A stretch of 64,000 bases of DNA, from positions 1-64,000 of the forward strand of contig NZ_OBDO01000007.1 in assembly GCF_900215145.1 (NCBI RefSeq), read 5' to 3'. The position numbers were made by a program, and so were the translations under genes. This DNA is from Geodermatophilus sabuli (GTDB lineage: Bacteria > Actinomycetota > Actinomycetes > Mycobacteriales > Geodermatophilaceae). Under the pieces are notes generated by a model that did no database searches, was not told the origin of the DNA, and saw nothing but the letters and a program-made list of their open reading frames with translations. Of this stretch, positions 9,665 through 17,573 are shown piece after piece. Position 1 is the stretch's first letter. The number at the start of each line of letters is the position of its first letter.

Positions 9665-10435
9665 ATGACCGCTGGTCCCCGCCCCGCACCCCGGACGCCC
9701 GCCGCCGACGACGATCGCTCGTCCGTGGCCTCCGCCGCCGAGCGGGCCCGCACCGTCGCCACCCGGCAGGCCGCCTCCGTCACCGCCCTCGGGCTCGGCA
9801 CCAGTCACCTGCTGGCCGCCACGACCACCGAGGACGGCGACGTGCTCGTCGTCGTCCCGCGCTCGGGCGGACTGGCCGCCGCGGTCGCGGCCGCCCCCGA
9901 GGGCGACCTGCCCGCGCGCGTGACGGTCACCTCCCGGTCCCCGCTCCCCCTGCGCAACCCGCTGCGGGCGCGGCTGGAGCTGGCCGGCTGGCTGACGCCC
10001 GTGCCGGCCCGCGACGAACCCGAGCGGGTGCTGGCCTTCGCCGCCGCGCACGCCGCCGACGTGCTGCTCGACGTCGGGCTCACCGCGATCCTGCTGCGCC
10101 TGGACCTCGCCGAGGTCCTCCTGCACGAGGGTGGCGGCTGCACCGAGCTCACGCCGGAGGAGTACGCCGCGGCGCGGCCCGACCCGCTGTGGACGGCGGA
10201 GACCGACCTGCTCGCCGACTGCGCCGGCCCGCTCGCCGAGCTGTGCGCGCGGGTGCGGGCGCGGACCGGCGACGACGACGTCCACCTGCTCGGCGTCGAC
10301 CGCTTCGGCGTCGTCTTCCGCGTCGAGCACCGGCGCGGCTGCTACGACCTGCGGACGCCGTTCCCCACGCCGCTGGCCGGTCCCGCCGAGTTCGCCGCCG
10401 CCGTCGACGGCCTGCTGGCCTGCTCCCGCGGCTGA
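9665..10435 (+). CDS. DUF2470 domain-containing protein
   Basis: A 256-residue protein with a C-terminal DUF2470 domain (HLLGVDRFGVVFRVEHRRG, DLRTPF) as found at the end of HugZ-type heme oxygenases and many actinobacterial proteins. The N-terminal half resembles the degenerate flavin-reductase-like barrel but carries no flavin motif I can name. The role is unknown; the iron box upstream and the family's heme link suggest iron or heme metabolism. The ATG at 9665 has GAGGGAAG seven bases before it; the frame is open further upstream but only across the rpsD control region. Confidence 0.7.
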   Translation: MTAGPRPAPRTPAADDDRSSVASAAERARTVATRQAASVTALGLGTSHLLAATTTEDGDVLVVVPRSGGLAAAVAAAPEGDLPARVTVTSRSPLPLRNPLRARLELAGWLTPVPARDEPERVLAFAAAHAADVLLDVGLTAILLRLDLAEVLLHEGGGCTELTPEEYAAARPDPLWTAETDLLADCAGPLAELCARVRARTGDDDVHLLGVDRFGVVFRVEHRRGCYDLRTPFPTPLAGPAEFAAAVDGLLACSRG

Positions 10436-10438
10436 CCG

Positions 10439-11047
10439 TCAGCGACGGGCGAACCAGCTGTCGCCAGGGAGGTCCGCCGGCGCCGCCGCCTCCGGCTCCT
10501 CCCACCCGGGCCGCTCCCAGGGCCACAGCTCGACGACCCGTCCGGCGGCCTGCCGGATCGCCGTCGCGTCGACCTCGGTGACCGTCTCGGGGATGCCCAG
10601 GTCGGGGCAGCGGACGACGAGGTGCAACGACCCCTCGGGCGGGAGCGGATGGAGCCACCACGACTGGTCGATCGTCAGGTCCGCGCTCGAGCCGGCGACG
10701 AGGTCGAAGGACACGTCCTCGCTGCCGACACCGGGGACGCTGCTCGCCCGCCGACCGTCGGCCAGCTCGACCCCGACCAGGAAGCGCGCGCCACCGGGGC
10801 CGTACTCCCACGTCAGCTCGCCCAGCCCGCGACCGCGGACGAGGGACGAGGAGGGGCGCACCCTGACGATGAGGTCGAACAGGACCCCGGTGGAGTGCAC
10901 CCGCAACCCGAGCAGGGCGAGCCCGACGTCGTCCGTCCGGGCCATCACCACGTTGCGCTGCAGCGCGACCGGGATCTCGTTCTCCGGCGGTCCCATCCGC
11001 CGGATCTCGTCGTCCGACACGTCCGGAGGCCAGTTGGTCTGGTGCAT
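10439..11047 (-). CDS. Conserved hypothetical protein
   Basis: 202 residues, no family recognised. The start MHQTNWPPDVSDDE is followed by a beta-rich body (GVLFDLIVRVRPSS, ARFLVGVELADGR) and a short acidic, proline/alanine-rich tail. No signal peptide or membrane segment. It could be a beta-sandwich protein. It ends three bases after the stop of the convergent DUF2470 gene, so the two 3' ends nearly abut. The ATG at 11047 is chosen because codon bias and sensible protein sequence end there; the open frame upstream runs into arginine-rich nonsense. Confidence 0.6.
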   Translation of the reverse strand: MHQTNWPPDVSDDEIRRMGPPENEIPVALQRNVVMARTDDVGLALLGLRVHSTGVLFDLIVRVRPSSSLVRGRGLGELTWEYGPGGARFLVGVELADGRRASSVPGVGSEDVSFDLVAGSSADLTIDQSWWLHPLPPEGSLHLVVRCPDLGIPETVTEVDATAIRQAAGRVVELWPWERPGWEEPEAAAPADLPGDSWFARR

Positions 11048-11144
11048 GGCCCGAGCGTGCGCGCGACGACGACACCGGGGCAACCGCCGAGGCGGCGCGC
11101 CCGGTCGGACGAGGTCGGCCGGGCGCGCCGCGGCGCCTGGGAGT

Positions 11145-11190
11145 GGGCCCCGTCCCGGGCCCCGCGCTGAGCCGCGGAGGACGGGGTCCC
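11145..11190. terminator. Hairpin ending the DUF1116/fdrA operon
   Basis: GGGCCCCGTCC (11145-11155) pairs with GGACGGGGTCCC (11179-11190) with one mismatch around a GC-rich loop, three bases beyond the DUF1116 stop on the minus strand. Confidence 0.45.
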
Positions 11191-11193
11191 CGC

Positions 11194-12615
11194 TCAGGCG
11201 GCGCGGGTCTCCTCGGCCAGGGCCCGCAGGGCCTGCTCGAAGCACTGCTGCGGCGGCTGGACCAGGCCGGCGCCGACCTGACCGGTGCCGGCGACACGGC
11301 CGGCCATCCCGGTGTTGATCTGCGGCAGCCACCCCGAGCGCGCCACCTTCAGGACATCGATCCCGGTCGGCGAGCCGCGGAAGCCGAGGATCGGCACCTG
11401 CATCGCGGGGTTCTCCGCGAGGGTGAGCTGGTACATCCGCTCGGTCGTGGCCAGCGCGTCGGGCACGGAGCCGCCGACGAACCGGACGATCGCGGGCGCG
11501 GCGGCCATGGTGAACCCGCCGACGCCGTAGGTCTCCATGATCGCGGAGTCACCGATGTCGGGGTTGGCGTCCTCGGGGCCGTAGTCGCCGAGGAACAGGC
11601 CGACGGGGGTGTTGGCCGGACCGGTGAACCAGCGGTCGCCGGTGCCGGCGGTCTGGATGCCGAACTCCGTGCCGTTGCGGGCCATCACGGTGACCATCGA
11701 CGAGCCGGGGATGCCCCGGGCGGAGTCCATGGCCAGCTTCGCCGTCGGCATGCCGAGGTTGAGGAAGAAGTGCTCGTTGCCACCGGCGAACTCGAGCACC
11801 GCGGCGATGTCGGACGACGGCACGCCCTCCACCGCGACGATGGCCGGGGAGAGCTCGCGCAACGCCATCAGGGACCCGGCGCGGTTGCGGTTGTGCCCCT
11901 CGTCGCCCATCTGCAGCATCTGCGCGAGGATCGACTTCACGTCGACCGGGTCGGCGCCGGCGTCGACGGGGCCGCGCACGGCCTTGGCCAGCACCGGGCC
12001 CAGCACGTCGCGCATCCAGCGCAGCCGGGTGATCACCTCGTCGTTGTAGGCGCCCATCCGCAGCACCTTGCCGAGGCCCTCGTTGAGGTTGGAGAACGCC
12101 TGCCCGCCGTGCACCGGGTCCTGCAGGCACCACATCCACATCGACGGGCTGGTCACCCCGGCCATGGGCCCGACGGCGCGGTGGTGGTGACACGGGTCGA
12201 GGGTGATCTCGCCGGCGGCGAGGATCCGCTCCGCCTCCTCGGCGGTGTCGGCCCACCCCTCGAACAGACAGGCGCCGATCAGCGCGCCGCGCAACGGGCC
12301 GCTGGCGTCGGCCCAGGCGATCGGCGGGCCGGCGTGCAGCAGCATGCGGTCGGGCAGGCCGAGCACCTCGCGGGCCGGGCGGACGTCGACCAGCTGCGAG
12401 CCGGCGGCCATGATCCGCTCCACCGCGGTCCGGTTGGCCGCGGCCCGGCGGGGATCCAGGGCGAGGGCGGCCAGCTCGGCCGGATCACCGAAGCCCGGGG
12501 GACGCCAGTCGACGTCGTACACCTCGGCGCCCTGGGCGCGCAGCGCGTCGGAGAAGACGTCGACGCCGGCGGCGACGATGGCCGGCGGGGCGGAGAGCAG
12601 GTCAGCGAGGGTCAT
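11194..12615 (-). CDS. DUF1116 (YlbE/AllG-like) protein, putative carbamoyltransferase subunit
   Basis: A 473-residue DUF1116 protein. In E. coli the homologue YlbE acts with FdrA as part of the oxamate carbamoyltransferase that phosphorolyses oxalurate to oxamate and carbamoyl phosphate (from memory of recent work naming these AllF/AllG/AllH). The family shows conserved HHHRAVGPMAGVTSPSMW, GDEGHNRNRAGS and GNEHFFLNLGMPTAK segments, all present. Length is normal. Its ATG overlaps the fdrA stop (ATGA), so the two subunits are translationally coupled. A DUF2877 partner (YlbF/AllH) is not in the window. With barbiturase in the same candidate regulon, ureidomalonate is a plausible substrate here; this is inference. 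Confidence 0.85.
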   Translation of the reverse strand: MTLADLLSAPPAIVAAGVDVFSDALRAQGAEVYDVDWRPPGFGDPAELAALALDPRRAAANRTAVERIMAAGSQLVDVRPAREVLGLPDRMLLHAGPPIAWADASGPLRGALIGACLFEGWADTAEEAERILAAGEITLDPCHHHRAVGPMAGVTSPSMWMWCLQDPVHGGQAFSNLNEGLGKVLRMGAYNDEVITRLRWMRDVLGPVLAKAVRGPVDAGADPVDVKSILAQMLQMGDEGHNRNRAGSLMALRELSPAIVAVEGVPSSDIAAVLEFAGGNEHFFLNLGMPTAKLAMDSARGIPGSSMVTVMARNGTEFGIQTAGTGDRWFTGPANTPVGLFLGDYGPEDANPDIGDSAIMETYGVGGFTMAAAPAIVRFVGGSVPDALATTERMYQLTLAENPAMQVPILGFRGSPTGIDVLKVARSGWLPQINTGMAGRVAGTGQVGAGLVQPPQQCFEQALRALAEETRAA

Positions 12616-14114
12616 CGGACGGCTCCCAGCAGGTCGAGGGCGTACCGCGTGGCCGCGGCGTTGGAGGAGAAGACGGCGGCACCGGCGGCGGCGAGGGCGT
12701 CGGCCTGCCGGGACCAGCCCTGCGGGTCGTTCTCGGTACCGACGAGCGCGACCACGACCGGCAGCGGGGTGGCCGAGGCCGCCCGGGCGGCGGCCAGCGC
12801 GGGCACCAGGGAGGCGGCGGGGTCGGCGTCGGCCCCGTACCCGAGGACGACGTCCATGAGCAGCACCGCCGGCTCGTTCCCGGCGGCGACCCCCTCGAGG
12901 GCCTCGAGCCGCAGGGTCGGGTCGATCATCGGATGCGCGCGGCCGACGGTCAGCGCGTCGTCGCCGAAGTCGATGACGACGTGGCCCGCGGCGGACAGGT
13001 CCGTCCCGAGGTGGAGCTCCGGCCGCAGCGGGGTGTTGGAGCGGATGTCCCCGAGCGCGGGAGCCGCGAGCAGCATCGTCTCGTCGGCGAGGGTGCCGCC
13101 GGAGTAGAGGCCCTTGAGCACCGCGCCCGGCGCCGCGGCGACGCCGTCCCCGGGGCGGGACGGCCACTCCGGCACCGCGACGCCCATGTCGTCGAGCAGC
13201 GCCTCGACCGCGGCGGTGAGGTCGGGGGTCTGCGGCGAGAGGGCGGCGGAGCGGACGGGGACCGACAGCTGCGCGGCCGCCTCCGACACCGCGGCGGCCA
13301 CCGACGGCGCCGGCGGCTTGGAGACCAGCAGCACCCGCTCGGTGGCCGCGTCGGCGTCCAGGGCGGCGAGCGCGTCGAGCGTGGCCAGGCCACCGACGGC
13401 CTCGGACAGGTCACGGCCGCCGACGCCGAGCACGTGGCTGACGCCGACGCCGGCCATGTCGAGCAGGCAGGAGACCTGCTGGGCGCCGGTGCCGCTGGCC
13501 GCCACGAGCCCGACGGGCCCGGGCCGGACGACGTTGGCGAAGCCCAGGGCGACCCCGGAGACGATCGCCGTTCCGCAGTCGGGGCCCATCACGAGGACGC
13601 CGGCGTCGTGCGCAGCGCGCTTGAGGGCGACCTCGTGCTCGACGGGGACGCCGTCGGAGAAGACCAGCACGCTGCGGCCCGCGGCGATCGCGTCGGCGGC
13701 CTCGGCGACGGCGTACTGCCCGGGGACGCTGACGATGGCCAGGGCCGAGCCATCGGTGGGCAGCGCGTCGAGGCCGGCGCCGATGGTGCGCGCCGGGATG
13801 GCGTCGGCCGTCGTGCTCGAGCGCTCCCGCGCGGAGAGAGCGGCGTCGACGGCGGCCACCGCGGCGGCGAGGACGTCGTCGTCGGCCGCCTTGACGGCGA
13901 TGAGCAGCTGGTCGGGCGAGACGTCGCCGTCGGGCGCGAGGCCCATGTTCCGGGCCAGTTCCAGGTTCAGCGGCGTGGCCATCGCGACCAGGACGGCGGT
14001 GACGCCGTCGCGGGCGCCGATGTCACGGCTGACCTGCATCAACTTGACCGAGTCGGCGTAGACGCCGCTGCGGAGGGAGACGTGCCGGGCTCCGGCGTCG
14101 GATGGGGCGGTCAC
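12612..14114 (-). CDS. fdrA: FdrA-like (AllF) protein, succinyl-CoA-ligase-type fold, putative carbamoyltransferase subunit
   Basis: A 500-residue FdrA family protein. The N-terminal RSGVYADSVKLMQVSR, the MATPLN segment, VMGPDCGTAI and VGLVAASGTGAQQ resemble the CoA-binding and ligase domains of succinyl-CoA synthetase, but no full nucleotide grasp is expected. In E. coli the homologue is a subunit of oxamate carbamoyltransferase. The frame continues to an ATG at 14165, but that would put the regulatory box inside the gene; the GTG at 14114 has TACGGT (14122-14127) seven bases upstream and TTAACG (14145-14150) at the -35, a leaderless promoter, so I take it. It is divergent from the permease and coupled to DUF1116. 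Confidence 0.85.
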   Translation of the reverse strand: MTAPSDAGARHVSLRSGVYADSVKLMQVSRDIGARDGVTAVLVAMATPLNLELARNMGLAPDGDVSPDQLLIAVKAADDDVLAAAVAAVDAALSARERSSTTADAIPARTIGAGLDALPTDGSALAIVSVPGQYAVAEAADAIAAGRSVLVFSDGVPVEHEVALKRAAHDAGVLVMGPDCGTAIVSGVALGFANVVRPGPVGLVAASGTGAQQVSCLLDMAGVGVSHVLGVGGRDLSEAVGGLATLDALAALDADAATERVLLVSKPPAPSVAAAVSEAAAQLSVPVRSAALSPQTPDLTAAVEALLDDMGVAVPEWPSRPGDGVAAAPGAVLKGLYSGGTLADETMLLAAPALGDIRSNTPLRPELHLGTDLSAAGHVVIDFGDDALTVGRAHPMIDPTLRLEALEGVAAGNEPAVLLMDVVLGYGADADPAASLVPALAAARAASATPLPVVVALVGTENDPQGWSRQADALAAAGAAVFSSNAAATRYALDLLGAVR

Positions 14115-14140
14115 GCCGGGAACCGTACTCGCATGTTGCC

Positions 14141-14188
14141 TCAGCGTTAAGACATCTCCCGCCATAACGATTTAGCACTGAGGTACTT
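14141..14188. promoter_or_regulatory. Two copies of the regulon box between fdrA and the permease
   Basis: TCAGCGTTAAGACATCT (14141-14157) and TTAGCACTGAGGTACTT (14172-14188) lie 31 bases apart, about three helical turns, in the same orientation. The first covers the -35 of the fdrA promoter (TTAACG on the minus strand); the second is nearer the permease. Both match the box at arcC, cox and hyuA. A dimeric regulator could control both directions from here. Confidence 0.55.
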
Positions 14189-14291
14189 CCGCTCACCTCG
14201 TCGCGGTGACAGATTGGCGCCTCATCTGGTGCCGGGACACGCCATCATCCGGTTGCCGGCCTGGTCTGTGGTGCACGTCGAGGAGGCACTC

Positions 14292-15767
14292 ATGGCGTTC
14301 AGTTGGAAGCTCTACGGGGACGGCAGGACCCCGCCGCTGGGCGAGGCCGTCGCCCCGGACGAGCGGTTGTCCTGGCCGCTCACCATCGGCATCGGCGCCC
14401 AGCACGTCGTCGCGATGTTCGGCGCGACCTTCGTCTTCCCGCTCGTCATGGGTCTGGACGCGAACCTCGCCATCATGATGAGCGGCGTCGCGACGATCGT
14501 CTTCCTGCTCATGGTCAGCGGGAAGGTGCCGAGTTACCTCGGCACCAGTGCCTCGTTCGTCGGCGGCGTCGTCGCCGTCCGTGCGGCCGGCGGCGACTCG
14601 TCGGACGTCGTGGGCGCGATCCTGGTGTCCGGCGTCGTCCTGGCGCTGGTGGGTGTGCTCATCCACTTCGCCGGCGTGCGGTTCCTCCACGCCATCCTGC
14701 CGCCCGCCGTCACCGGCGCCGTGGTGCTGCTGATCGGCTTCAACCTGGCGCCGGTCGTCGCCGGCATCTACTGGCCGCAGGACCAGTGGGTCGCCCTGGC
14801 CACGATGGCCTTCGTCATCGTCGCCTCGCTGGCGCTGCGCGGCTTCTGGGCCCGCATCTCCATCCTGCTGGGGCTGATCTTCGGCTACCTGCTCTCCTGG
14901 CTGCTCGACGCCACCACCGGCCCGATCACCTCGGTGCTCGGCGGCGCGACCGAGGCGACCGAGCACGACCGCCTCGTCAACATCACCGGGGTCGGCGACG
15001 CACCGTGGATCGGGCTGCCGGACTTCACCGCACCGAGCTTCTCACTGAACTTCAGCCTGCTGGTGCTGCCCGCCGTCATCGCCCTGGTCGCCGAGAACAC
15101 CGGTCACGTCAAGGCGGTCGCCGCGATGACCAAGCGCGACCTCGACCCGGTCATGGGCCGCGCCATCGCCGCGGACGGTGTCGGCACCGTCATCGCCTCG
15201 GCCGTGGGCGGTTCGCCGACGACCACGTACGCCGAGAACATCGGCGTCATGGCCGCCACCCGCGTCTACTCCACCGCGGCGTACTACGTGGCCGCGATCG
15301 TGGCGATCCTGCTCGGCCTCTGCCCGAAGTTCGGCGCCCTGATCAACGCCATCCCCGGTGGCGTGCTCGGCGGCATCACCGTCGTCCTCTACGGGATGAT
15401 CGGCCTGCTCGGCGCGAAGATCTGGAAGGAGAACCGGGTCGACTTCGCCAACCCGATCAACCTCGTGCCGCTGGCCGCGGGCATCATCATCGCGATCGGC
15501 AACGTCACGCTGGTGTTCAGCGAGAACTTCTCGCTGGGCGGGATCGCGCTCGGCACCATCGTCGCCGTCGTCGGCTGGCACGTCGCCCGCGCCATCGCGC
15601 CGGTCGAGATGAAGGAGGCGCTGCTCCGGGAGGGCGCCGTCCCGGCTGCCGCCTCGACGTTCGGGCACGTGCACGGCGACGAGGTCACCCCGGACCCCTC
15701 CTCGGTCGACGAGGTCGGCCGGCCCGGGGTCCCCGGCTCGCCGGGCGAGGGCCCGATCCGGCGGTGA
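14292..15767 (+). CDS. Uracil/xanthine permease (NCS2 family)
   Basis: 491 residues with about 12-14 hydrophobic segments; NCS2 nucleobase transporter. The motif AENTGHVKAVAAM after the eighth segment carries the substrate-binding Glu seen in UraA, and GGSPTTTYAENIGVMAATRVYS is the signature loop preceding the next segments. The last 50 residues are a hydrophilic proline-rich tail. It most resembles uracil permeases, matching the barbiturase and hydroxylase next to it, but xanthine or uric acid transport is possible. AGGAGG at 14281 sets the ATG at 14292. It is followed by a strong terminator and is a single-gene unit under the box at 14172. Confidence 0.88.
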   Translation: MAFSWKLYGDGRTPPLGEAVAPDERLSWPLTIGIGAQHVVAMFGATFVFPLVMGLDANLAIMMSGVATIVFLLMVSGKVPSYLGTSASFVGGVVAVRAAGGDSSDVVGAILVSGVVLALVGVLIHFAGVRFLHAILPPAVTGAVVLLIGFNLAPVVAGIYWPQDQWVALATMAFVIVASLALRGFWARISILLGLIFGYLLSWLLDATTGPITSVLGGATEATEHDRLVNITGVGDAPWIGLPDFTAPSFSLNFSLLVLPAVIALVAENTGHVKAVAAMTKRDLDPVMGRAIAADGVGTVIASAVGGSPTTTYAENIGVMAATRVYSTAAYYVAAIVAILLGLCPKFGALINAIPGGVLGGITVVLYGMIGLLGAKIWKENRVDFANPINLVPLAAGIIIAIGNVTLVFSENFSLGGIALGTIVAVVGWHVARAIAPVEMKEALLREGAVPAAASTFGHVHGDEVTPDPSSVDEVGRPGVPGSPGEGPIRR

Positions 15768-15814
15768 CCGACGGCGTCCGGCCCTGACCCCAGGGCCCGC
15801 CGCCAGCATCCGAC

Positions 15815-15851
15815 AGAGGGGACCCCGCCGGCTCGTGGCGGGGTCCCCTCT
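15815..15851 (+). terminator. Strong intrinsic terminator after the permease
   Basis: AGAGGGGACCCCGCC (15815-15829) pairs perfectly over 15 bases with 15837-15851 around the 7-base loop GGCTCGT. It separates the permease from the cox operon, which has its own box. The 15768-16075 interval holds only this hairpin, the box at 15967 and the leader start. Confidence 0.85.
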
Positions 15852-15966
15852 GCGGTCCGGCCGGGACGTCCGCACCCCGCGCGCCGCCACCCGATCCGCC
15901 CCTCCGCGGGCGCGCGTCGGAGCCCCTCCGGGCGCGCGCCGACACGGCCCCGACGGGCCAGACAAT

Positions 15967-15983
15967 TTAGCGCTGAGGTACTT
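15967..15983 (+). promoter_or_regulatory. Regulon box upstream of the cox-type operon
   Basis: TTAGCGCTGAGGTACTT, differing from the permease box (14172-14188) at one position, 109 bases before the leader ORF start. The flanking ATTTAGC and ACTTCCG are also shared with the permease copy, so the two upstream regions appear to be duplicates. Confidence 0.55.
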
Positions 15984-16075
15984 CCGTCCCGGCTGAGCAC
16001 GTGAAACTCTCGCAACTCCGGTCCGGGACGCGCTCCCCGAGGTCCCGCCCGGATCCGCGCGACAAGGAGGCACTC

Positions 16076-16132
16076 GTGGCGTTGCGCCAGAACTCGCACC
16101 CCGGTGGCGGCCAGGGAGCCGGCGCCCGGTGA
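16076..16132 (+). CDS. 18-residue leader ORF coupled to coxM
   Basis: GTG at 16076 has a strong AAGGAGG (16064-16070) and encodes VALRQNSHPGGGQGAGAR before a TGA that overlaps the coxM GTG (GTGA). The upstream GGAGGCACTC and first codons (GTGGCGTTG) copy those of the permease gene (AGGAGGCACTC, ATGGCGTTC), so this looks like a duplicated permease 5' end that now feeds ribosomes into coxM, whose own start lacks a separate binding site. Whether the peptide itself has a function is unknown. Confidence 0.5.
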   Translation: MALRQNSHPGGGQGAGAR

Positions 16133-16989
16133 AGCCCGCCCCGTTCCGTTACGCCGACCCCCGTTCGCTGGAGGAGGCCCTGGAGCTCCTCGCCACGGAG
16201 GAGGGCGCCAAGGTCCTCGCCGGCGGGCAGTCCCTGCTCCCGCTGCTGTCGATGCGGCTCGCGGCCCCGGCCACGCTCGTCGACATCAACAAGGTGCCCG
16301 GCCTCGACGCCGTCGACGTCACCGGCGACGGCGTGCGTGTCGGGGCCCTCGTCCGGCACGCCACCCTGCTGCACGACGCCGCCGCGGCGCGGGTCCAGCC
16401 GCTGCTGACCCGGGCGACGGCGAACGTCGCCCACCCGGCCATCCGCAACCGCGGGACCACGGTCGGCTCGATCGCGCACGCCGACCCCTCGGGTGAGATG
16501 ACCTCCGTCCTCGCCCTCACCGGCGGCTCGGTCACCGTGGCCACGCCCGGCGGCGTCGAGACCGTCCCCTGGGACGAGTTGTTCGTCGGCCCGCTCGAGA
16601 CCTCGCTGTCCGGGCCGGCCCTCGTCACCTCCGCCTTCTTCCCGGCCCTGCCCGCGCGCTCGGGCACCGCCTTCGCCGAGGTCGCCCGCCGCAAGGGCGA
16701 CTACGCGGTCTGCGGCGCCGGCGTCGTCGTCACGCTCGACGAGTCCCGTCGCGTGTCGGCCGCGCGCGCCGCCTACATCTCCGTCGGCCTGGTGCCCGAG
16801 GTGCACGACCTCAGCGACGCCGTCGCCGGCCAGCCGGTGGAGGAGGCCGACTGGGCCGCCGCCGGCGAGCTGGCCCGCACGCTGGTCGACCCGGACGGCG
16901 ACATCCACGCCAGCGCCGACTACCGCCGCCTGCTGGTCGGCGTCCTGACCGAACGAACGCTGGCCGAAGCCGCTGGGGGGATCGCATGA
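16129..16989 (+). CDS. Molybdenum hydroxylase FAD-binding subunit (CoxM/xanthine dehydrogenase M type)
   Basis: A 286-residue FAD subunit. AGGQSLLPLLSMRL (about 31-44) and the second FAD-contact segment NRGTTVGSIAHADPSGE (about 106-122) are the PCMH-fold signatures, and the C-terminal CO-dehydrogenase flavoprotein domain (RKGDYAVCGAGV) follows. It passes electrons from the iron-sulfur subunit to FAD and then to an acceptor. It overlaps the leader ORF and coxS by four bases each, so the subunits are made in a coupled series. Of the subunit order M-S-L, sizes of about 29, 18 and 86 kDa resemble the three-subunit uracil/thymine dehydrogenase I recall from Rhodococcus. Confidence 0.9.
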   Translation: MKPAPFRYADPRSLEEALELLATEEGAKVLAGGQSLLPLLSMRLAAPATLVDINKVPGLDAVDVTGDGVRVGALVRHATLLHDAAAARVQPLLTRATANVAHPAIRNRGTTVGSIAHADPSGEMTSVLALTGGSVTVATPGGVETVPWDELFVGPLETSLSGPALVTSAFFPALPARSGTAFAEVARRKGDYAVCGAGVVVTLDESRRVSAARAAYISVGLVPEVHDLSDAVAGQPVEEADWAAAGELARTLVDPDGDIHASADYRRLLVGVLTERTLAEAAGGIA

Positions 16990-17501
16990 CCTCGGTCGAC
17001 ACCGAGCGGACCATCACCGTCACCGTGAACGGTGTTCCTCGTGAGACCACCGTGCCGGTGCGCCGGCTGCTGTCGGACGCGCTGCGCCACGACCTAGGGC
17101 TGACCGGCACCCACGTCGGCTGCGAGCACGGCGTCTGTGGCGCCTGCACGGTGCTGGTGGACGGCGCCCCGATGCGCTCCTGCCTGGTGCTCGCCGTCCA
17201 GGTCGACGGTGCGTCGGTGGAGACCGTCGAGGGCCTGGCCCGCGTGGACCACCAGGGCGGGCAGGTGCTGCACCCGGTGCAGGAGGCCTTCCGCGAGTGC
17301 CACGCGCTGCAGTGCGGCTTCTGCACCCCGGGCTTCCTCATGACCATCAAGGCCGGCCTGGAGAACCGCGACGCGTCGGCCGACCTCACCGAGGAGGAGG
17401 TCGACGAGATGGTCGGCGGCAACCTCTGCCGGTGCACCGGCTACGCCAACATCAAGAAGGCCGTCCACCACGCCGCCGCGGCCATGAAGGACGCCCAGTG
17501 A
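16986..17501 (+). CDS. Molybdenum hydroxylase [2Fe-2S] subunit (CoxS type)
   Basis: 171 residues with both clusters intact: the ferredoxin-like N-terminal domain with C46, C51, C54 and C66 (CEHGVCGAC), and the helical domain with C110, C113, C148 and C150 (CGFC, CRC). It carries electrons from the molybdenum centre of the large subunit to FAD. ATGA overlap with the M subunit. A pair of palindromes separates it from the L subunit gene. Confidence 0.92.
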   Translation: MTSVDTERTITVTVNGVPRETTVPVRRLLSDALRHDLGLTGTHVGCEHGVCGACTVLVDGAPMRSCLVLAVQVDGASVETVEGLARVDHQGGQVLHPVQEAFRECHALQCGFCTPGFLMTIKAGLENRDASADLTEEEVDEMVGGNLCRCTGYANIKKAVHHAAAAMKDAQ

Positions 17502-17559
17502 TGTCGGTCTCCGCGGAAACCGACACGGACCGGCCGTCGGTTTCCGCGGAAACCGACGG
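17502..17559. repeat. Two GGTTTCCGCGGAAACC palindromes inside the cox operon
   Basis: 17502-17525 is a 24-base palindrome with one mismatch and 17534-17559 a perfect 26-base one; both are centred on TCCGCGGA. They sit between coxS and coxL, and the second ends 15 bases before the coxL ATG, so a hairpin could affect translation or mRNA processing of the large subunit. Related copies are at 21980 and 47445. Confidence 0.8.
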
Positions 17560-17573
17560 AGAGGGGGACCGCG

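Noticed and set aside
12612..14165. ATG at 14165 as the fdrA start
   Set aside because: It would place a conserved regulatory box and the -10/-35 elements within the gene; FdrA homology starts after 14114.
15042..16073. Long open frames on the strand opposite the permease, cox, hyuAB and kinase genes
   Set aside because: They arise from high GC content and third-position bias; their translations are Arg/Pro/Gly-rich or His/Val/Asp-rich with no family similarity, and the opposite strand carries a convincing gene each time.
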